Shown in pieces: positions 48,976 through 59,557 of a DNA stretch of 64,000 nucleotides (positions are counted from its first letter, which is position 1; each line of letters opens with the position of its first letter). The DNA is taken from the NCBI RefSeq assembly GCF_001050515.1, contig NZ_CAHS01000015.1, positions 744,001 to 808,000 of the forward strand. Reading direction: 5' to 3'. This DNA comes from Erwinia piriflorinigrans CFBP 5888 (GTDB lineage: Bacteria; Pseudomonadota; Gammaproteobacteria; Enterobacterales; Enterobacteriaceae). The position numbers were made by a program, and so were the translations under genes. The notes below the pieces were generated by a model. The model was not told where the DNA came from. It saw nothing but the letters and a program-made list of their open reading frames with translations, and did not search any database.

Positions 48976-49635
48976 TTAATGTCTGCGGTAAACATTGATG
49001 CTTTCATCAGCATTTTTATGAATGATTAACTCTTCTAGCGAGCCAAGCACCATATCGACATCCTCCAGCCGTTGAGCATCCGCTGGGGGATTGACGGCAA
49101 TCACATGGCAACCTGCGGCCAGCCCTGAGAGGATGCCAGCAGCAGCATCTTCCACCACCACGCACTCTTCGGGTTCCAGGTCGAGCAGCTGGGCACCGAG
49201 TAAATACGCGTCGGGTTCCGGTTTGCCACGCTCTACGCGTTCAGCGGTGACAAATACTGCCGGGGCGGGTAACCCTGCCGCAGCATGTCGGGCGCTGGCA
49301 ACCGGCACCGAACCGGAGGTGACAATAGCCCAGGGAATCGATAATTCATCCAACGTCGCCAGCAGCTGGAGCGCGCCCGGCAGAGCCAGAATGCCCTCGG
49401 TATCGCCCGCTTCCAGCTCTTCCAGCGCGACAAACTCCCGCTGGATCTCCTCAGCAGTTGCTCCCGCCATAAAGTGGCGCAATGAGGTAATGGCCTGCTT
49501 GCCGTGGATAAAGCTCAGCACTTCGTCAGTGGCTATGCCATGGCGCTCACCCCAGCTTTTCCAGGCACGCTCAACCACCGCAAGGGAGTCGACCAGAGTG
49601 CCATCCAGATCAAACAGAAAACCTTTACACTTCAC
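48976..49635 (-). CDS. hxpA: HAD-type sugar/hexitol phosphatase YfbT (HxpA)
   Basis: 219 residues from a GTG start at 49635. A HAD superfamily phosphatase that acts on sugar phosphates. Motif I is FLFDLDGTLVDS (Asp9 nucleophile, Asp11), motif II VTSGSVP, motif III around GKPEPDAYLLGA, motif IV VVVEDAAAGILSGLAAG. The GTG is preferred to an ATG 11 codons upstream because AAGGAAG lies about 6 bases before it and E. coli YfbT starts at this residue (MRCKGFLFDLDG). In E. coli yfbU lies between yfbT and yfbV; it is missing here. Confidence 0.93.
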   Translation of the reverse strand: MKCKGFLFDLDGTLVDSLAVVERAWKSWGERHGIATDEVLSFIHGKQAITSLRHFMAGATAEEIQREFVALEELEAGDTEGILALPGALQLLATLDELSIPWAIVTSGSVPVASARHAAAGLPAPAVFVTAERVERGKPEPDAYLLGAQLLDLEPEECVVVEDAAAGILSGLAAGCHVIAVNPPADAQRLEDVDMVLGSLEELIIHKNADESINVYRRH

Positions 49636-49717
49636 CGTTTCTTCCTTTTTGGTAGAGATGATGCGCACATTATGGTGCGCACCGGAGCGCTGTTAGCGAA
49701 GAAAACCCGCACAGCGT

Positions 49718-50170
49718 TTAAAGATCGTCAAGAAAGGTTTTATCCAGCTGCTTAAATGCGCGCTTGAGGACATCTGCCAGCGACTGGTAGGTCGGTTTAC
49801 CTTCAATCGGCGCAACCGCCTGACCGGCAGCCTGCAACTTTTCACGCACTTCACTGAACCAGCCCAGCAGACTGGGTGGCAGTGGTGTCACCGAGCGTTT
49901 CCCCAGCCACCACAGCCCCTGCATCGGCAGGCTACAGGCGAACAGAGCGGTGGCAATAGCAGGACCCAGCTGTCCACCAAGCGCAATTTGCCAGCTCAGG
50001 CAAAAGACCGCCAGCGGCGGCATAAAGCGGATGGCAAAACGCGTCGCGCGCGTCACTCTGTTTTCAGGAAACATGGGCGCAAGACGCTTATCGACAGGCC
50101 ATGTTTTCATATAGTGTTGCCCATGCTGGAACAGTTTAAACCAACCCACGGAGCCGGATTCATTAGCCAT
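49718..50170 (-). CDS. yfbV: Inner-membrane protein YfbV (DUF412)
   Basis: 150 residues. Two membrane segments ([18 protein letters not shown] and [19 protein letters not shown]) and a C-terminal cytoplasmic helix region ending [14 protein letters not shown], identical to E. coli. YfbV affects chromosome macrodomain organisation (Ter) in E. coli. The start at 50170 has GAGG about 7 bases upstream; the in-frame ATG four codons before it is less likely. Confidence 0.93.
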   Translation of the reverse strand: MANESGSVGWFKLFQHGQHYMKTWPVDKRLAPMFPENRVTRATRFAIRFMPPLAVFCLSWQIALGGQLGPAIATALFACSLPMQGLWWLGKRSVTPLPPSLLGWFSEVREKLQAAGQAVAPIEGKPTYQSLADVLKRAFKQLDKTFLDDL

Positions 50171-50495
50171 GGTAAACCTCAACTTCAGAGATAAATTTTA
50201 AAAAAAACACGCAACACACCAACTGTACCTTAAAGAAATCAAAATATTTTGTTTTTGCGAGTGACCCTGGTTATCCTGTGCGCACTTGTCACCCCATACA
50301 GCGGCGGCATGCTGCCTGGCTCAAGGTGCAAACACATAAAGCGACAGAATTCTGTCCATAATAATTCCAAAATTTTTTGCTTTCGGACAAGGCTTTTAAA
50401 AGCCAGATATCCGACATTAATGTACCAGCTTTCATGCGCGAAGCTGAAAGTCTGATTGAATTTTATTTCGCCACCTTAAACAAATAGGACCTTCC
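50171..50495. other. Divergent yfbV-ackA intergenic region
   Basis: 325 bp that carry both divergent promoters. An AT-rich patch lies at 50190-50255. No operator was identified with confidence. Confidence 0.4.
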
Positions 50496-51698
50496 ATGTC
50501 GAGTAAGTTAGTACTGGTTCTGAACTGCGGTAGTTCTTCCCTGAAATTTGCCATCATCGATCCAGCGAATGGTGACGAATACCTGTCAGGTTTAGCTGAA
50601 TGCTTCCATCTGCCGGAAGCCCGCATCAAATGGAAACTGGATGGCGCTAAACAAGAAGCGGCTCTGGGTGCCGGTGCTGCACACAGCGAAGCACTGAACT
50701 TCATGGTTACAACTATTTTGGCACAAAAACCAGAACTGTCGGCACAAATTGCTGCAATCGGTCATCGCATCGTTCATGGTGGCGAAAAGCTGACTCACTC
50801 AGTGGTGATCGACGAGTCCGTTATCCAGGGCATTAAAGACGCCTCATCTTTCGCACCGCTGCATAACCCGGCGCACCTGATCGGTATCGATGAAGCGCTG
50901 AAAAACTTCCCTCACCTGTCAGATAAAAATGTCGCCGTTTTTGACACCGCGTTCCATCAGACAATGCCGGAAGAGTCTTATCTCTACGCCCTGCCTTACA
51001 AGCTGTATAAAGAGCACGGCGTACGTCGCTATGGCGCACACGGTACCAGCCATTACTATGTGACCCAGGAAGCGGCTAAAGTCCTCAACAAGCCCGTGTC
51101 CGAACTCAATATCATCACCTGCCACCTCGGCAATGGCGGCTCCGTTTCGGCCATCCGTAACGGCGAATGTGTGGACACCTCAATGGGTCTGACCCCGCTG
51201 GAAGGTCTGGTTATGGGCACTCGCAGCGGCGATCTCGACCCGGCCATCATTTTCTTCCTGCACGACACGCTGGGCATGAGCGTCGACGCTATCAATATCA
51301 TGTTGACCAAAGAGTCTGGCCTGCTGGGTCTGACCGAAGTGACCAGCGACTGCCGCTATGTTGAAGATAACTACGACAGCAAAGCCGATGCCAAACGTGC
51401 GATGGATGTTTATTGCCACCGCCTGGCCAAATATATCGGCTCCTACTGCGCACAGATGGATGGCCGCCTGGATGCGGTTATTTTCACCGGCGGTATCGGC
51501 GAAAACTCCTCGATGGTGCGTGAACTGACGCTAAATAAACTGGCTCTGCTGGGTATTGAAGTCGATGCCGAGCGCAACCTCGCCGCCCGTTTCGGCAAAT
51601 CAGGCTTTATCAATAAAGAAGGCACCCGTCCGGTGCTGGTATTGCCAACCAATGAAGAGTTAGTTATCGCTCAGGACGCCAACCGTCTGACCGCATAA
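50496..51698 (+). CDS. ackA: Acetate kinase AckA
   Basis: 400 residues (E. coli 400). It reversibly phosphorylates acetate with ATP; with Pta it forms the acetate overflow and acetyl-phosphate pathway. ASKHA-fold signatures: [13 protein letters not shown] at the start, [42 protein letters not shown] and [14 protein letters not shown]. Followed by pta in the same direction, with a hairpin in the 211-bp gap. Confidence 0.98.
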   Translation: MSSKLVLVLNCGSSSLKFAIIDPANGDEYLSGLAECFHLPEARIKWKLDGAKQEAALGAGAAHSEALNFMVTTILAQKPELSAQIAAIGHRIVHGGEKLTHSVVIDESVIQGIKDASSFAPLHNPAHLIGIDEALKNFPHLSDKNVAVFDTAFHQTMPEESYLYALPYKLYKEHGVRRYGAHGTSHYYVTQEAAKVLNKPVSELNIITCHLGNGGSVSAIRNGECVDTSMGLTPLEGLVMGTRSGDLDPAIIFFLHDTLGMSVDAINIMLTKESGLLGLTEVTSDCRYVEDNYDSKADAKRAMDVYCHRLAKYIGSYCAQMDGRLDAVIFTGGIGENSSMVRELTLNKLALLGIEVDAERNLAARFGKSGFINKEGTRPVLVLPTNEELVIAQDANRLTA

Positions 51699-51707
51699 TC
51701 ACTTTGT

Positions 51708-51731
51708 CTCCGCCAGCTCAGGCTGGCGGAG
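51708..51731 (+). terminator. Hairpin between ackA and pta
   Basis: CTCCGCCAGC (51708-51717), loop TCAG, GCTGGCGGAG (51722-51731), then CTGTTTCTG. The stem is stable but the T-run is poor, so it is a partial terminator or attenuator between the two genes. Confidence 0.6.
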
Positions 51732-51909
51732 CTGTTTCTGGCACCACGTTTTATCTGGCCAACCGCGTTTTCGTGGCGGAAATCGGCAACAGCGTCACCT
51801 GAAGATGACTGCCCGATTGCACAGCCCCAGTCTTGAGGTTCATCCTTAGGTAGTATCATCGGAATGAACCACACGCGGCGCGGATGACCAGGCTAAAGGA
51901 GAACTTATC

Positions 51910-54054
51910 GTGTCCCGAACTATTATGTTGATCCCTACCGGCACCAGTGTCGGCCTGACCAGCGTCAGCCTCGGCGTTATTCGTGCTATGGAACGTAAAG
52001 GCGTACGTCTTAGCGTGTTCAAGCCCATCGCCCAGCCACGCACGGGTGGCGACAGCCCGGATCAGACCACCACCATCATCCGCAAGCACTCCAACATTCC
52101 CGCCGCTACACCGCTGGCGATGAGCCGCGTCGAGTCCCTGCTCGGTTCCAATCAGCAGGATGTGCTGATGGAAGAGATTATCGCCAGCTACCATGAAAAT
52201 ACCAAAGAGGCTGAAGTGGTATTGGTAGAAGGCCTGGTGCCTACGCGTAAGCACCAGTTCGCCTCCGCGCTGAACTATGAAATTGCCAAAACGCTCAATG
52301 CAGAAATCGTCTTTGTGACGGCGCTGGGTAATGACTCGGCAGACCAGCTGAAAGAGCGCATTGAACTGACGCAGGCCAGCTTTGGCGGCAGCAAGAACAA
52401 AAGCATTACCGGCGTTATCATTAATAAACTCAATGCCCCGGTCGACGAACAGGGTCGTACCCGTCCCGATCTGTCCGAGATTTTCGATGATTCCAGCAAA
52501 GCCAACGTGGCCAATATCGACCCGAAACAGCTGTTCGCCAACAGCCCGCTGCCGATACTGGGCTGCGTGCCGTGGAGCTTTGAGCTGATCGCCACCCGTG
52601 CTATCGATATGTGCCGCCACCTGAACGCCAGCGTGATTAACGAGGGTGAAATTGCGACACGCCGCGTGAAATCGGTGACTTTCTGCGCGCGCAGCCTGCC
52701 CAATATGCTGGAACATTTCCGCCCTGGCTCCCTGCTGGTCACCTCTGCCGATCGCCCTGATGTGCTGGTCGCTGCCTGCCTGGCCGCGATGAACGGAGTC
52801 GAGATTGGTGCCATCCTGCTGACCGGCGGCTACGCCATTGATGCACCGATTCAGAAACTGTGCGAACGCGCCTTCCAGACCGGCCTGCCGGTATTCCGGG
52901 TGGATACCAATACCTGGCAGACGTCACTCAGCCTGCAAAGCTTCAACCTGGAAGTGCCGAGCGATGATACCCAGCGTATTGAACGCGTTCAGGAGTATGT
53001 GGCCAGCCACATCGATGCCGAGTGGATCGAATCCCTGACCGCCACCTCCGAGCGCAGCCGTCGCCTCTCCCCACCGGCATTCCGCTACCAGCTGACCGAG
53101 CTGGCGCGCAAAGCCGGCAAGCGCATCGTACTGCCGGAAGGTGACGAACCACGCACCGTTAAAGCGGCGGCTATCTGTGCCGAACGCGGTATCGCCACCT
53201 GTATCCTGCTGGGCAACCCGGAAGAGATCCAGCGCGTTGCGGCGGCTCAGGGCGTTGAGCTCGGCAAAGGTATTGAAATCGTCGATCCGGCCAGCGCACG
53301 CGAAAACTACGTGGCGCGTCTGGTTGAGCTGCGCAAGAGCAAAGGCATGACCGAAGTGGTGGCGCAGGAGCAGCTGGAGGATAACGTGATGCTTGGCACC
53401 ATGATGCTGGAGCGCGGCGAAGTGGATGGACTGGTCTCCGGTGCGGTACACACCACGGCAAATACCATCCGTCCGCCGTTGCAGCTGATCAAAACCGCGC
53501 CAAACAGTTCGCTGGTCTCCTCGGTGTTCTTTATGCTGCTGCCTGAACAGGTGCTGGTTTACGGCGACTGCGCCATCAACCCAGATCCGAACCCGGAGCA
53601 GCTGGCCGAAATCGCCATTCAGTCTGCGGATTCAGCGCTGGCATTTGGTATCGAACCACGCGTGGCGATGATCTCCTACTCCACCGGCAACTCGGGAGCC
53701 GGTAGCGACGTGGAAAAAGTGCGTGAAGCCACGCGTATCGCCCAGGAAAAACGCCCCGACTTGGTTATCGATGGCCCGTTGCAGTACGACGCAGCCATTA
53801 TGGCCGACGTGGCGAAATCAAAAGCGCCAAATTCACCGGTGGCAGGCCGCGCTACCGTGTTTATCTTCCCGGATCTGAACACCGGTAACACCACCTACAA
53901 AGCGGTGCAGCGCTCTGCCGATCTGATCTCCATCGGGCCAATGCTACAGGGCATGCGCAAACCGGTTAACGACCTGTCGCGCGGTGCGCTGGTTGACGAT
54001 ATCGTCTACACCATCGCCCTGACGGCGATTCAGTCGAAGCAGGCTGAAGCATAA
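51910..54054 (+). CDS. pta: Phosphate acetyltransferase Pta
   Basis: 714 residues (E. coli 714). It interconverts acetyl-CoA and acetyl phosphate. The three-part long form is complete: an N-terminal P-loop-type region ([17 protein letters not shown]), the DRTGG regulatory domain (about 230-350) and the C-terminal PTA_PTB catalytic domain (from [13 protein letters not shown] to [20 protein letters not shown]). GENVLYG-like catalytic-domain regions such as [20 protein letters not shown] and [16 protein letters not shown] are intact. Confidence 0.98.
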   Translation: MSRTIMLIPTGTSVGLTSVSLGVIRAMERKGVRLSVFKPIAQPRTGGDSPDQTTTIIRKHSNIPAATPLAMSRVESLLGSNQQDVLMEEIIASYHENTKEAEVVLVEGLVPTRKHQFASALNYEIAKTLNAEIVFVTALGNDSADQLKERIELTQASFGGSKNKSITGVIINKLNAPVDEQGRTRPDLSEIFDDSSKANVANIDPKQLFANSPLPILGCVPWSFELIATRAIDMCRHLNASVINEGEIATRRVKSVTFCARSLPNMLEHFRPGSLLVTSADRPDVLVAACLAAMNGVEIGAILLTGGYAIDAPIQKLCERAFQTGLPVFRVDTNTWQTSLSLQSFNLEVPSDDTQRIERVQEYVASHIDAEWIESLTATSERSRRLSPPAFRYQLTELARKAGKRIVLPEGDEPRTVKAAAICAERGIATCILLGNPEEIQRVAAAQGVELGKGIEIVDPASARENYVARLVELRKSKGMTEVVAQEQLEDNVMLGTMMLERGEVDGLVSGAVHTTANTIRPPLQLIKTAPNSSLVSSVFFMLLPEQVLVYGDCAINPDPNPEQLAEIAIQSADSALAFGIEPRVAMISYSTGNSGAGSDVEKVREATRIAQEKRPDLVIDGPLQYDAAIMADVAKSKAPNSPVAGRATVFIFPDLNTGNTTYKAVQRSADLISIGPMLQGMRKPVNDLSRGALVDDIVYTIALTAIQSKQAEA

Positions 54055-54117
54055 ACCCTCACGGGCGATGCACGTCGTCGCCCAACCGCTGCAGGATATT
54101 TATCCGAACGCGTTGAC

Positions 54118-54146
54118 GCGGGCCAGACACAAGGCCCGCTTTTTTT
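54118..54146 (+). terminator. Intrinsic terminator after pta
   Basis: GCGGGCC (54118-54124), loop AGACACAA, GGCCCGC (54133-54139), T7 (54140-54146). It ends two bases before the stop codon of the convergent ATPase gene. Confidence 0.92.
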
Positions 54147-54148
54147 AT

Positions 54149-55234
54149 CTATTGCAGCACCACATCCAGCGCGCGCAGGTACTGCGGCTGCCACGACAGC
54201 ATCACTTCACTGCCCGCCTGCCAGCGGCTGTCCATTTTATCCGGTGACAGTTTCACCATAAAGTTGCCCTGTCCCGCCACCTCGGTCAGCATACGTACGT
54301 GATCGCCCAGGTAAATAAACTGTTGAATACGCGCTTTAATCTGCCCATCGCCCTGCAGTGGCGCATTGACATTAATCCGTTCCGGGCGAATGCTGAGCTG
54401 AATTTTTTTACCCGGCGAACTTGGCCGCACCTTTAGCGCATCCAGCTCACTGCCGTCATCCAGCCGCACGCGATAATAGTCGCCATTCGCAGAAACTTGC
54501 GTGGCCAGCAAGCTGTTATTTTCGCCGATAAACTGCGAAACAAAGGCGTTAGCTGGCTGCTCGTAGAGCTTGCCCGGACTGTCCATTTGTTGGATCACGC
54601 CATCGTTGAATACCGCCACCCGGTCTGACAGGGTCATCGCTTCACTCTGATCGTGCGTCACATAGACTATGGTCAGTCCGAGCAGCTCATGCAGCTGTTT
54701 AATCTCCAGCTGCATATGTTCGCGCAGCTGCTTATCCAGTGCGCCAAGGGGTTCATCCATCAGCACCAGCTTGGGTTCAAACACCAGCGCCCGTGCCAGC
54801 GCCACGCGCTGCTGCTGGCCGCCGGACATCTGCGCCGGATAACGATCGGCCAGCGAGGTCAGTTTGACCATATCGAGAATACGCGCCACGCGCTGCTTAA
54901 TGTCGAACTTGCTCATGCGACGGATAGAGAGCGGAAACGCGAGGTTTTCCGCCACCGTCATATGGGGAAACAGGGCATAATTCTGAAACACCATGCCGAT
55001 ATCGCGCTGGTGCGGGGGCAGAATGTGCAGCGGCCTGTCGCGCAGAAAAATTTCGCCATCGGTCGGGGTTTCAAAACCGGCCAGCATCATCAGGCTGGTG
55101 GTTTTTCCAGACCCGGAAGGCCCTAACAGGGTAAGAAACTCCCCTTCCTGCACATCCAGATTCAGATTGCGAACCACCAGCTTTTCGCCGTCATAGCTCT
55201 TTTTAATATTTTTAAAACTCACCAGTGATCTCAT
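54149..55234 (-). CDS. ABC transporter ATP-binding protein, polyamine (PotA) type
   Basis: 361 residues. Walker A GPSGSGKT (38-45), Q-loop MVFQNYALFPHMTVAENL, signature MSGGQQQRVALARAL (136 onward), Walker B LVLMDE (156-161), H-loop VYVTHDQSEAMTLSDR. A C-terminal TOBE domain (about 240-355) with SIRPERINVN places it in the CUT1/PotA subfamily. It should power the permeases encoded at 59558 and 60834; no other ATPase gene lies near them. It is unusual in being on the other strand, separated by the regulator and aminotransferase genes. Probable substrate: putrescine or GABA, from context. Confidence 0.88.
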   Translation of the reverse strand: MRSLVSFKNIKKSYDGEKLVVRNLNLDVQEGEFLTLLGPSGSGKTTSLMMLAGFETPTDGEIFLRDRPLHILPPHQRDIGMVFQNYALFPHMTVAENLAFPLSIRRMSKFDIKQRVARILDMVKLTSLADRYPAQMSGGQQQRVALARALVFEPKLVLMDEPLGALDKQLREHMQLEIKQLHELLGLTIVYVTHDQSEAMTLSDRVAVFNDGVIQQMDSPGKLYEQPANAFVSQFIGENNSLLATQVSANGDYYRVRLDDGSELDALKVRPSSPGKKIQLSIRPERINVNAPLQGDGQIKARIQQFIYLGDHVRMLTEVAGQGNFMVKLSPDKMDSRWQAGSEVMLSWQPQYLRALDVVLQ

Positions 55235-55510
55235 CGCATTCTCTCGTCAATCGGGGGAAAATATCCCGGGCACGCGTTGTGCATCACTGACACCGGGCGC
55301 ATCTGTCGGGCGGCTCTTTTTTAGCTCTACCACAACAAATTTCCTTTCGACAAGCGGAATTTACCAAATTCGTAAAAATAAACCCTGAAGGCGAGAACTC
55401 TCAGGATATTGTTTTATATCATCTTTTTAGTCATGCACTAAAATGCATCACAAAAAAGCCATGTACAATCAGGCAATTTCAGCAACCTGCACCAGCGTAG
55501 TGCGCAGCGC

Positions 55511-56992
55511 CTAACGTTGCAGGCGACGCGCCAGGCAGGCGAGGATCGGCGCAAACTTTTCCGCCATCTGCTCCTCGTCAACGCAGGCATAGCCCAGTAA
55601 CAGCCCGCGCCGCGCGGTACCCAACAGGTAGTAGGCCGACAACGGGCGCGTCAGTACGCCATTCTGTTCCAGCTCGGCGCTGAGCGCCACGTCATCAATG
55701 TTATCGGGCAGCGCCAGGATCAGATGCAGCCCGGCGTTACTCTGCTGAGCAATAAAACTTTCCCCCAGATTTTCCCGGATAATGTGCACCAGGGCGGCAC
55801 GGCGGCGGCTGTACAACTGGCGCATGCGCCGGACGTGCGCCGCGTAATGTCCTTCACGAATAAACTCGGCCAGGGTCAACTGCTCCAGACCGTTACCGCC
55901 CCGGTACAGCTCTGAATGGGCCATCTTCATACGCGCCGCCAGCGGCTTAGGCACCACCATGTAGCTCAGACGCAGGCCGGGGTAAAGGGTTTTGCTGAAG
56001 GTACCGAGGTAGATCACCGGGGCATCAGGTGCCAGCCCCTGCAACGCCGGGATAGGTGTTTCGGCAAAGCGAAACTCGCCGTCGTAGTCATCCTCTACCA
56101 CCCAGCTGTCAACGCTTTTTGCCAGCGCCAGCAGCTGCTGGCGACGTTGCAGGCTCATCACCGAACCCAGCGGGTACTGATGCGAAGGCGTGACGCAGAT
56201 TAAACGCGGCGGCCGCGCTTCGCCACGTAAATCGGGCAGCGTCAGGCCCTGTTCGTCCACCTCGGTTGGCAGCAGCTCAACGCCGTTGACCGCCAGCACG
56301 TTACGAATCCCCCAATAGCCAGGCTCCTCAACCCATGCCCGGTCACCCGGATCGCAGAGCATTTTCGCCAGCAGATCCAGCGACTGATGGGTTCCAGCGG
56401 TGATCAGGATCTGTTCCGGCGTGCAGTTGACCGATCGAATTACGCGCAGATGATCCGCCAGCGCCTGCTGTAGCTGCTGGCATCCGCCGTGACCGGAGTA
56501 GCTTAGCGCCTCCACCGGCATGCGGCGGCTCAGACGCAGATGAATTTTGCGCCAGATATCGTGCGGCATATGGCTGACGTCCGGCACGCCGGGCATAAAC
56601 GCCCCCCACTGATGCGGCCCCGCCCCGCTGCGCGCCAGCAGACGCGAGCCACGGCTGGAGAACCGGACAAAGTTAAACGCCCGGCCAGCGGCTGGCGGCC
56701 GGCTGCCGATGTCAGGAACGCTCTCCGGCAGGGGATCACTGACGAAGGTGCCACTGCCGGTGCGGGTTTGCAGATAACCCTCAGACTGTAGCTGCTCGTA
56801 GGCGGTCAGTACCGTATTACGTGATACCGACAGATCCTTTGCCAGGTCACGGGAAGCGGGTAGGCGGCTACCGGTGGCGATGGAGCCATCCTGGATGGCG
56901 CACTGCAATGCATCATACAAACGTTTGCCCAGCGTACCGTTGAGATTCTGGGCCAGGCGATGCGCGAGCAGGTCACCGAGTAAGGTTAGCAA
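55511..56992 (-). CDS. MocR/GabR-type regulator (GntR HTH plus aminotransferase-like domain)
   Basis: 493 residues. The N-terminal GntR winged HTH (about 15-85; GSRLPASRDLAKDLSVSRNT then VLTAYEQLQSEGYLQTR) is followed by a fold-type I aminotransferase domain. Its PLP-binding Lys334 lies in YLGTFSKTLYPGLRL; other cofactor residues are seen in DDYDGEFRF and TPSHQYPLGSVMS. Such MocR proteins (GabR, PdxR, TauR) sense PLP with GABA or related amines and usually activate a divergent aminotransferase gene. That arrangement is present here: the GabT-type gene starts 158 bp away on the other strand. Inferred role: GABA-responsive activator of the downstream gene set. Confidence 0.88.
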   Translation of the reverse strand: MLTLLGDLLAHRLAQNLNGTLGKRLYDALQCAIQDGSIATGSRLPASRDLAKDLSVSRNTVLTAYEQLQSEGYLQTRTGSGTFVSDPLPESVPDIGSRPPAAGRAFNFVRFSSRGSRLLARSGAGPHQWGAFMPGVPDVSHMPHDIWRKIHLRLSRRMPVEALSYSGHGGCQQLQQALADHLRVIRSVNCTPEQILITAGTHQSLDLLAKMLCDPGDRAWVEEPGYWGIRNVLAVNGVELLPTEVDEQGLTLPDLRGEARPPRLICVTPSHQYPLGSVMSLQRRQQLLALAKSVDSWVVEDDYDGEFRFAETPIPALQGLAPDAPVIYLGTFSKTLYPGLRLSYMVVPKPLAARMKMAHSELYRGGNGLEQLTLAEFIREGHYAAHVRRMRQLYSRRRAALVHIIRENLGESFIAQQSNAGLHLILALPDNIDDVALSAELEQNGVLTRPLSAYYLLGTARRGLLLGYACVDEEQMAEKFAPILACLARRLQR

Positions 56993-57150
56993 AATTGGTT
57001 CCTTGAAATTTTAAAAACTGGCTCTGGATTATAAAACCCCTAAGAGGCTAAAAAGCAAGGAGAGCCGAGAGTGCGTGGCGTGAATATCCCCGATCATTGA
57101 GATGGCATCGGGGCGTAGCGCACGCGTCGAATGTTGATAAGGGATAAGCC

Positions 57151-58413
57151 ATGAACAACCGTGAAACAGACCAACGTCGTCTGAATGCCACCCCGCGTGG
57201 CGTAGGCGTGATGTGCGATTTCTATGCCACCAAAGCGGAAAACGCCACGCTGTGGGATGAGCGGGGACGCGAGTACACCGATTTTACCGCCGGTATCGCC
57301 GTGCTCAACACCGGCCATCGTCACCCGAAAGTGATGGCGGCGGTCAGCGCTCAGCTGGAGTGTTTCACCCATACCGCTTACCAGGTGATCCCTTACGAGA
57401 ATTACATCCGTCTCGCCGAACAGCTTAACCAACGGGTTCCCATCGACGGGCCCTGTAAGACCACGTTCTTCTCCAGCGGAGCCGAAGCGGTGGAAAACGC
57501 GGTGAAAATCGCCCGCGCCGCCACCGGTCGTCCTGGGGTCATCGCCTTTAGCGGGGCCTTCCACGGCCGCACGCTACTGACGATGGGTCTGACCGGCAAA
57601 GTGACGCCGTACAAAACCGGTTTCGGCCCCTTCCCGGCATCGGTTTTTCACGCGCGCTACCCGAATGCACTGCATGGTTACAGCGTGGAGGATGCGCTGG
57701 AAAGCCTGGAAACCCTGTTCAAATGCGATATCAGTCCTCAACAGGTTGCTGCCATTATCTATGAGCCGATTCAGGGCGAAGGCGGCTTTAATATTGCGCC
57801 TGAAGCGTTCGTCAGCGCGCTGCGCAAACTCTGTGACCAGCACGGTATCCTGTTAATTGCCGATGAAATTCAGACCGGCTTTGCGCGTACCGGCAAACTT
57901 TTTGCCAGTGAATACTACCCGGATGCCCGCCCCGACCTGATGACGATGGCGAAAAGCCTCGGAGGCGGCCTGCCGATTTCTGCGGTAAGCGGCCGCGCCG
58001 AACTGATGGATGCGCCTGAGCCTGGCGGACTGGGGGGCACTTACGCCGGTAATCCGCTGGCGATCGCCGCCGCGCTAGCGGTGCTGGAAGTGATTGAAGA
58101 GGAGCAGCTGTGCGCCCGTGCCTTACGCCTCGGCGCAGAGTTGGTAGAAACCCTGAACTCCAGCGGCTGCGCGGCGCTGGCAGAAGTGCGCGCACGCGGC
58201 TCAATGGTGGCGGCAGAATTTAACGACCCGACCACCGGCAAGCCCTCTTCCGCCATTGCGCGCCGCATTCAACAGCGCGCGCTGGAGCAGGGATTAATTC
58301 TGCTGACCTGTGGCGTACACGGCAACGTCATTCGCTTTCTCTATCCACTGACCATCCCCGAGGTGCAGTTTAAAGCGGCCCTCAACCTGCTTGATTCACT
58401 GCTACGCGCCTGA
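57151..58413 (+). CDS. gabT: 4-aminobutyrate aminotransferase (GabT/PuuE type)
   Basis: 420 residues. A class III PLP aminotransferase that transfers the amino group of GABA to 2-oxoglutarate. Cofactor-binding motifs: FFSSGAEAVENAVKIARAAT, AFHGRTLLTMGLTGK, EPIQGEGGFN, LIADEIQTGFARTG, and the Schiff-base Lys268 in MTMAKSLGGGLPIS. Upstream lies a divergent MocR regulator; downstream, 58 bases on, the binding-protein gene, so it probably leads a GABA/polyamine import and catabolism operon. A related enzyme such as PuuE is an equal reading. Confidence 0.88.
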   Translation: MNNRETDQRRLNATPRGVGVMCDFYATKAENATLWDERGREYTDFTAGIAVLNTGHRHPKVMAAVSAQLECFTHTAYQVIPYENYIRLAEQLNQRVPIDGPCKTTFFSSGAEAVENAVKIARAATGRPGVIAFSGAFHGRTLLTMGLTGKVTPYKTGFGPFPASVFHARYPNALHGYSVEDALESLETLFKCDISPQQVAAIIYEPIQGEGGFNIAPEAFVSALRKLCDQHGILLIADEIQTGFARTGKLFASEYYPDARPDLMTMAKSLGGGLPISAVSGRAELMDAPEPGGLGGTYAGNPLAIAAALAVLEVIEEEQLCARALRLGAELVETLNSSGCAALAEVRARGSMVAAEFNDPTTGKPSSAIARRIQQRALEQGLILLTCGVHGNVIRFLYPLTIPEVQFKAALNLLDSLLRA

Positions 58414-58471
58414 TGCCATAACAATGGCACGAAAGCTGCATTAATAAATATAAACTAATCAGGAGGTTAGT

Positions 58472-59497
58472 ATGATTAAGACACTGGCAGCAGCGACGAT
58501 TGCCATGTTTGCTTTACAGGCACAGGCCGAGAGTCTGACGGTCATTTCCTTTGGCGGCACCAATAAAGACGCCCAGGAGAAGGCGTTTTACAAGCCGTTT
58601 ATGGCAGCAGGCAAAGGCACCATTGAAGCGGGCGAATACAACGGCGAAATGGCACGTTTGCGCGCGATGGTTGAAACCGGTCAGGTTGGCTGGGACCTGG
58701 TGGAGATGGAAACCCCCGAGCTGCAACGCGGCTGCGAAGAGGGGCTGCTGGAGCCGCTAGACTGGAGCAGGCTGGGCAATAAAGCCGATTTTATCCCTGC
58801 GGCGGTCAGCGAGTGCGGTGCCGGGATCTTCGTCTGGTCCACCGCCCTGACTTATGACGCCAGCAAGCTGAAAACAGGCCCGAAAAGCTGGGCCGACTTC
58901 TGGGATGTTAAGACGTTCCCTGGCAAACGCGCGCTGCGAAAAAGCGCGAAGTATACGCTGGAAATCGCGCTGCTGGCCGACGGCGTTAAACGCGAAGAGG
59001 TTTACAGCGTGCTGGCGACACCTGCCGGAGTCGAACGCGCATTTAAAAAACTCGACCAGCTGAAGCCCAATATCCAGTGGTGGGAATCGGGCGCACAGCC
59101 GTTGCAGTGGCTGGTTTCCGGCGATGTGGTGATGAGTTCAGCCTACAACGGCCGCATCGGCGCAGCGCAGGATGAGGGCCATAACTTCAACATTGTCTGG
59201 GACGGTGCGCTGTATGACCTCGATAACTGGGCGATCGTCAAAGGCTCAAAACATAAGGCGCTGGCGGAACAGTTTATTGCCTTCAGCAACCGGGCGGAAA
59301 ACCAGAAAGTGTATGCCGAAAATATTCCCTATGGCCCGACCAATATCAACACCAGCGCATTGCTCTCCCCACAGCGCCTGAGCAAGCTGCCCACCGCGCC
59401 GGAAAACCTCGCCGTCTCATTGCAGGTCAACAGCAGCTTCTGGCTGGAACATGGCGAAGATCTGGAACAGCGCTTCAATGCCTGGGCCGCCAGATAA
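58472..59497 (+). CDS. Periplasmic substrate-binding protein, polyamine/GABA ABC transporter
   Basis: 341 residues with a clear signal peptide (MIKTLAAATIAMFALQAQA, cut before ESLTV). PotD/PotF-like fold of the bacterial extracellular binding-protein family: VISFGGTNKDAQEKAFYKPF, WDLVEME, PKSWADFWDVKTFPGKRALR, VDGALYDLDNW-type hinge region. A strong AGGAGG lies 5 bases before the ATG. Its place between gabT and two PotB/PotC-type permease genes supports polyamine or GABA as ligand. The ligand pocket cannot be assigned from sequence alone. Confidence 0.87.
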   Translation: MIKTLAAATIAMFALQAQAESLTVISFGGTNKDAQEKAFYKPFMAAGKGTIEAGEYNGEMARLRAMVETGQVGWDLVEMETPELQRGCEEGLLEPLDWSRLGNKADFIPAAVSECGAGIFVWSTALTYDASKLKTGPKSWADFWDVKTFPGKRALRKSAKYTLEIALLADGVKREEVYSVLATPAGVERAFKKLDQLKPNIQWWESGAQPLQWLVSGDVVMSSAYNGRIGAAQDEGHNFNIVWDGALYDLDNWAIVKGSKHKALAEQFIAFSNRAENQKVYAENIPYGPTNINTSALLSPQRLSKLPTAPENLAVSLQVNSSFWLEHGEDLEQRFNAWAAR

Positions 59498-59557
59498 ACA
59501 CCATCAGGGTAGCCCTGGCCGGGTGATAGCGGCCATCAAACCGATAAGGAAGCAGCT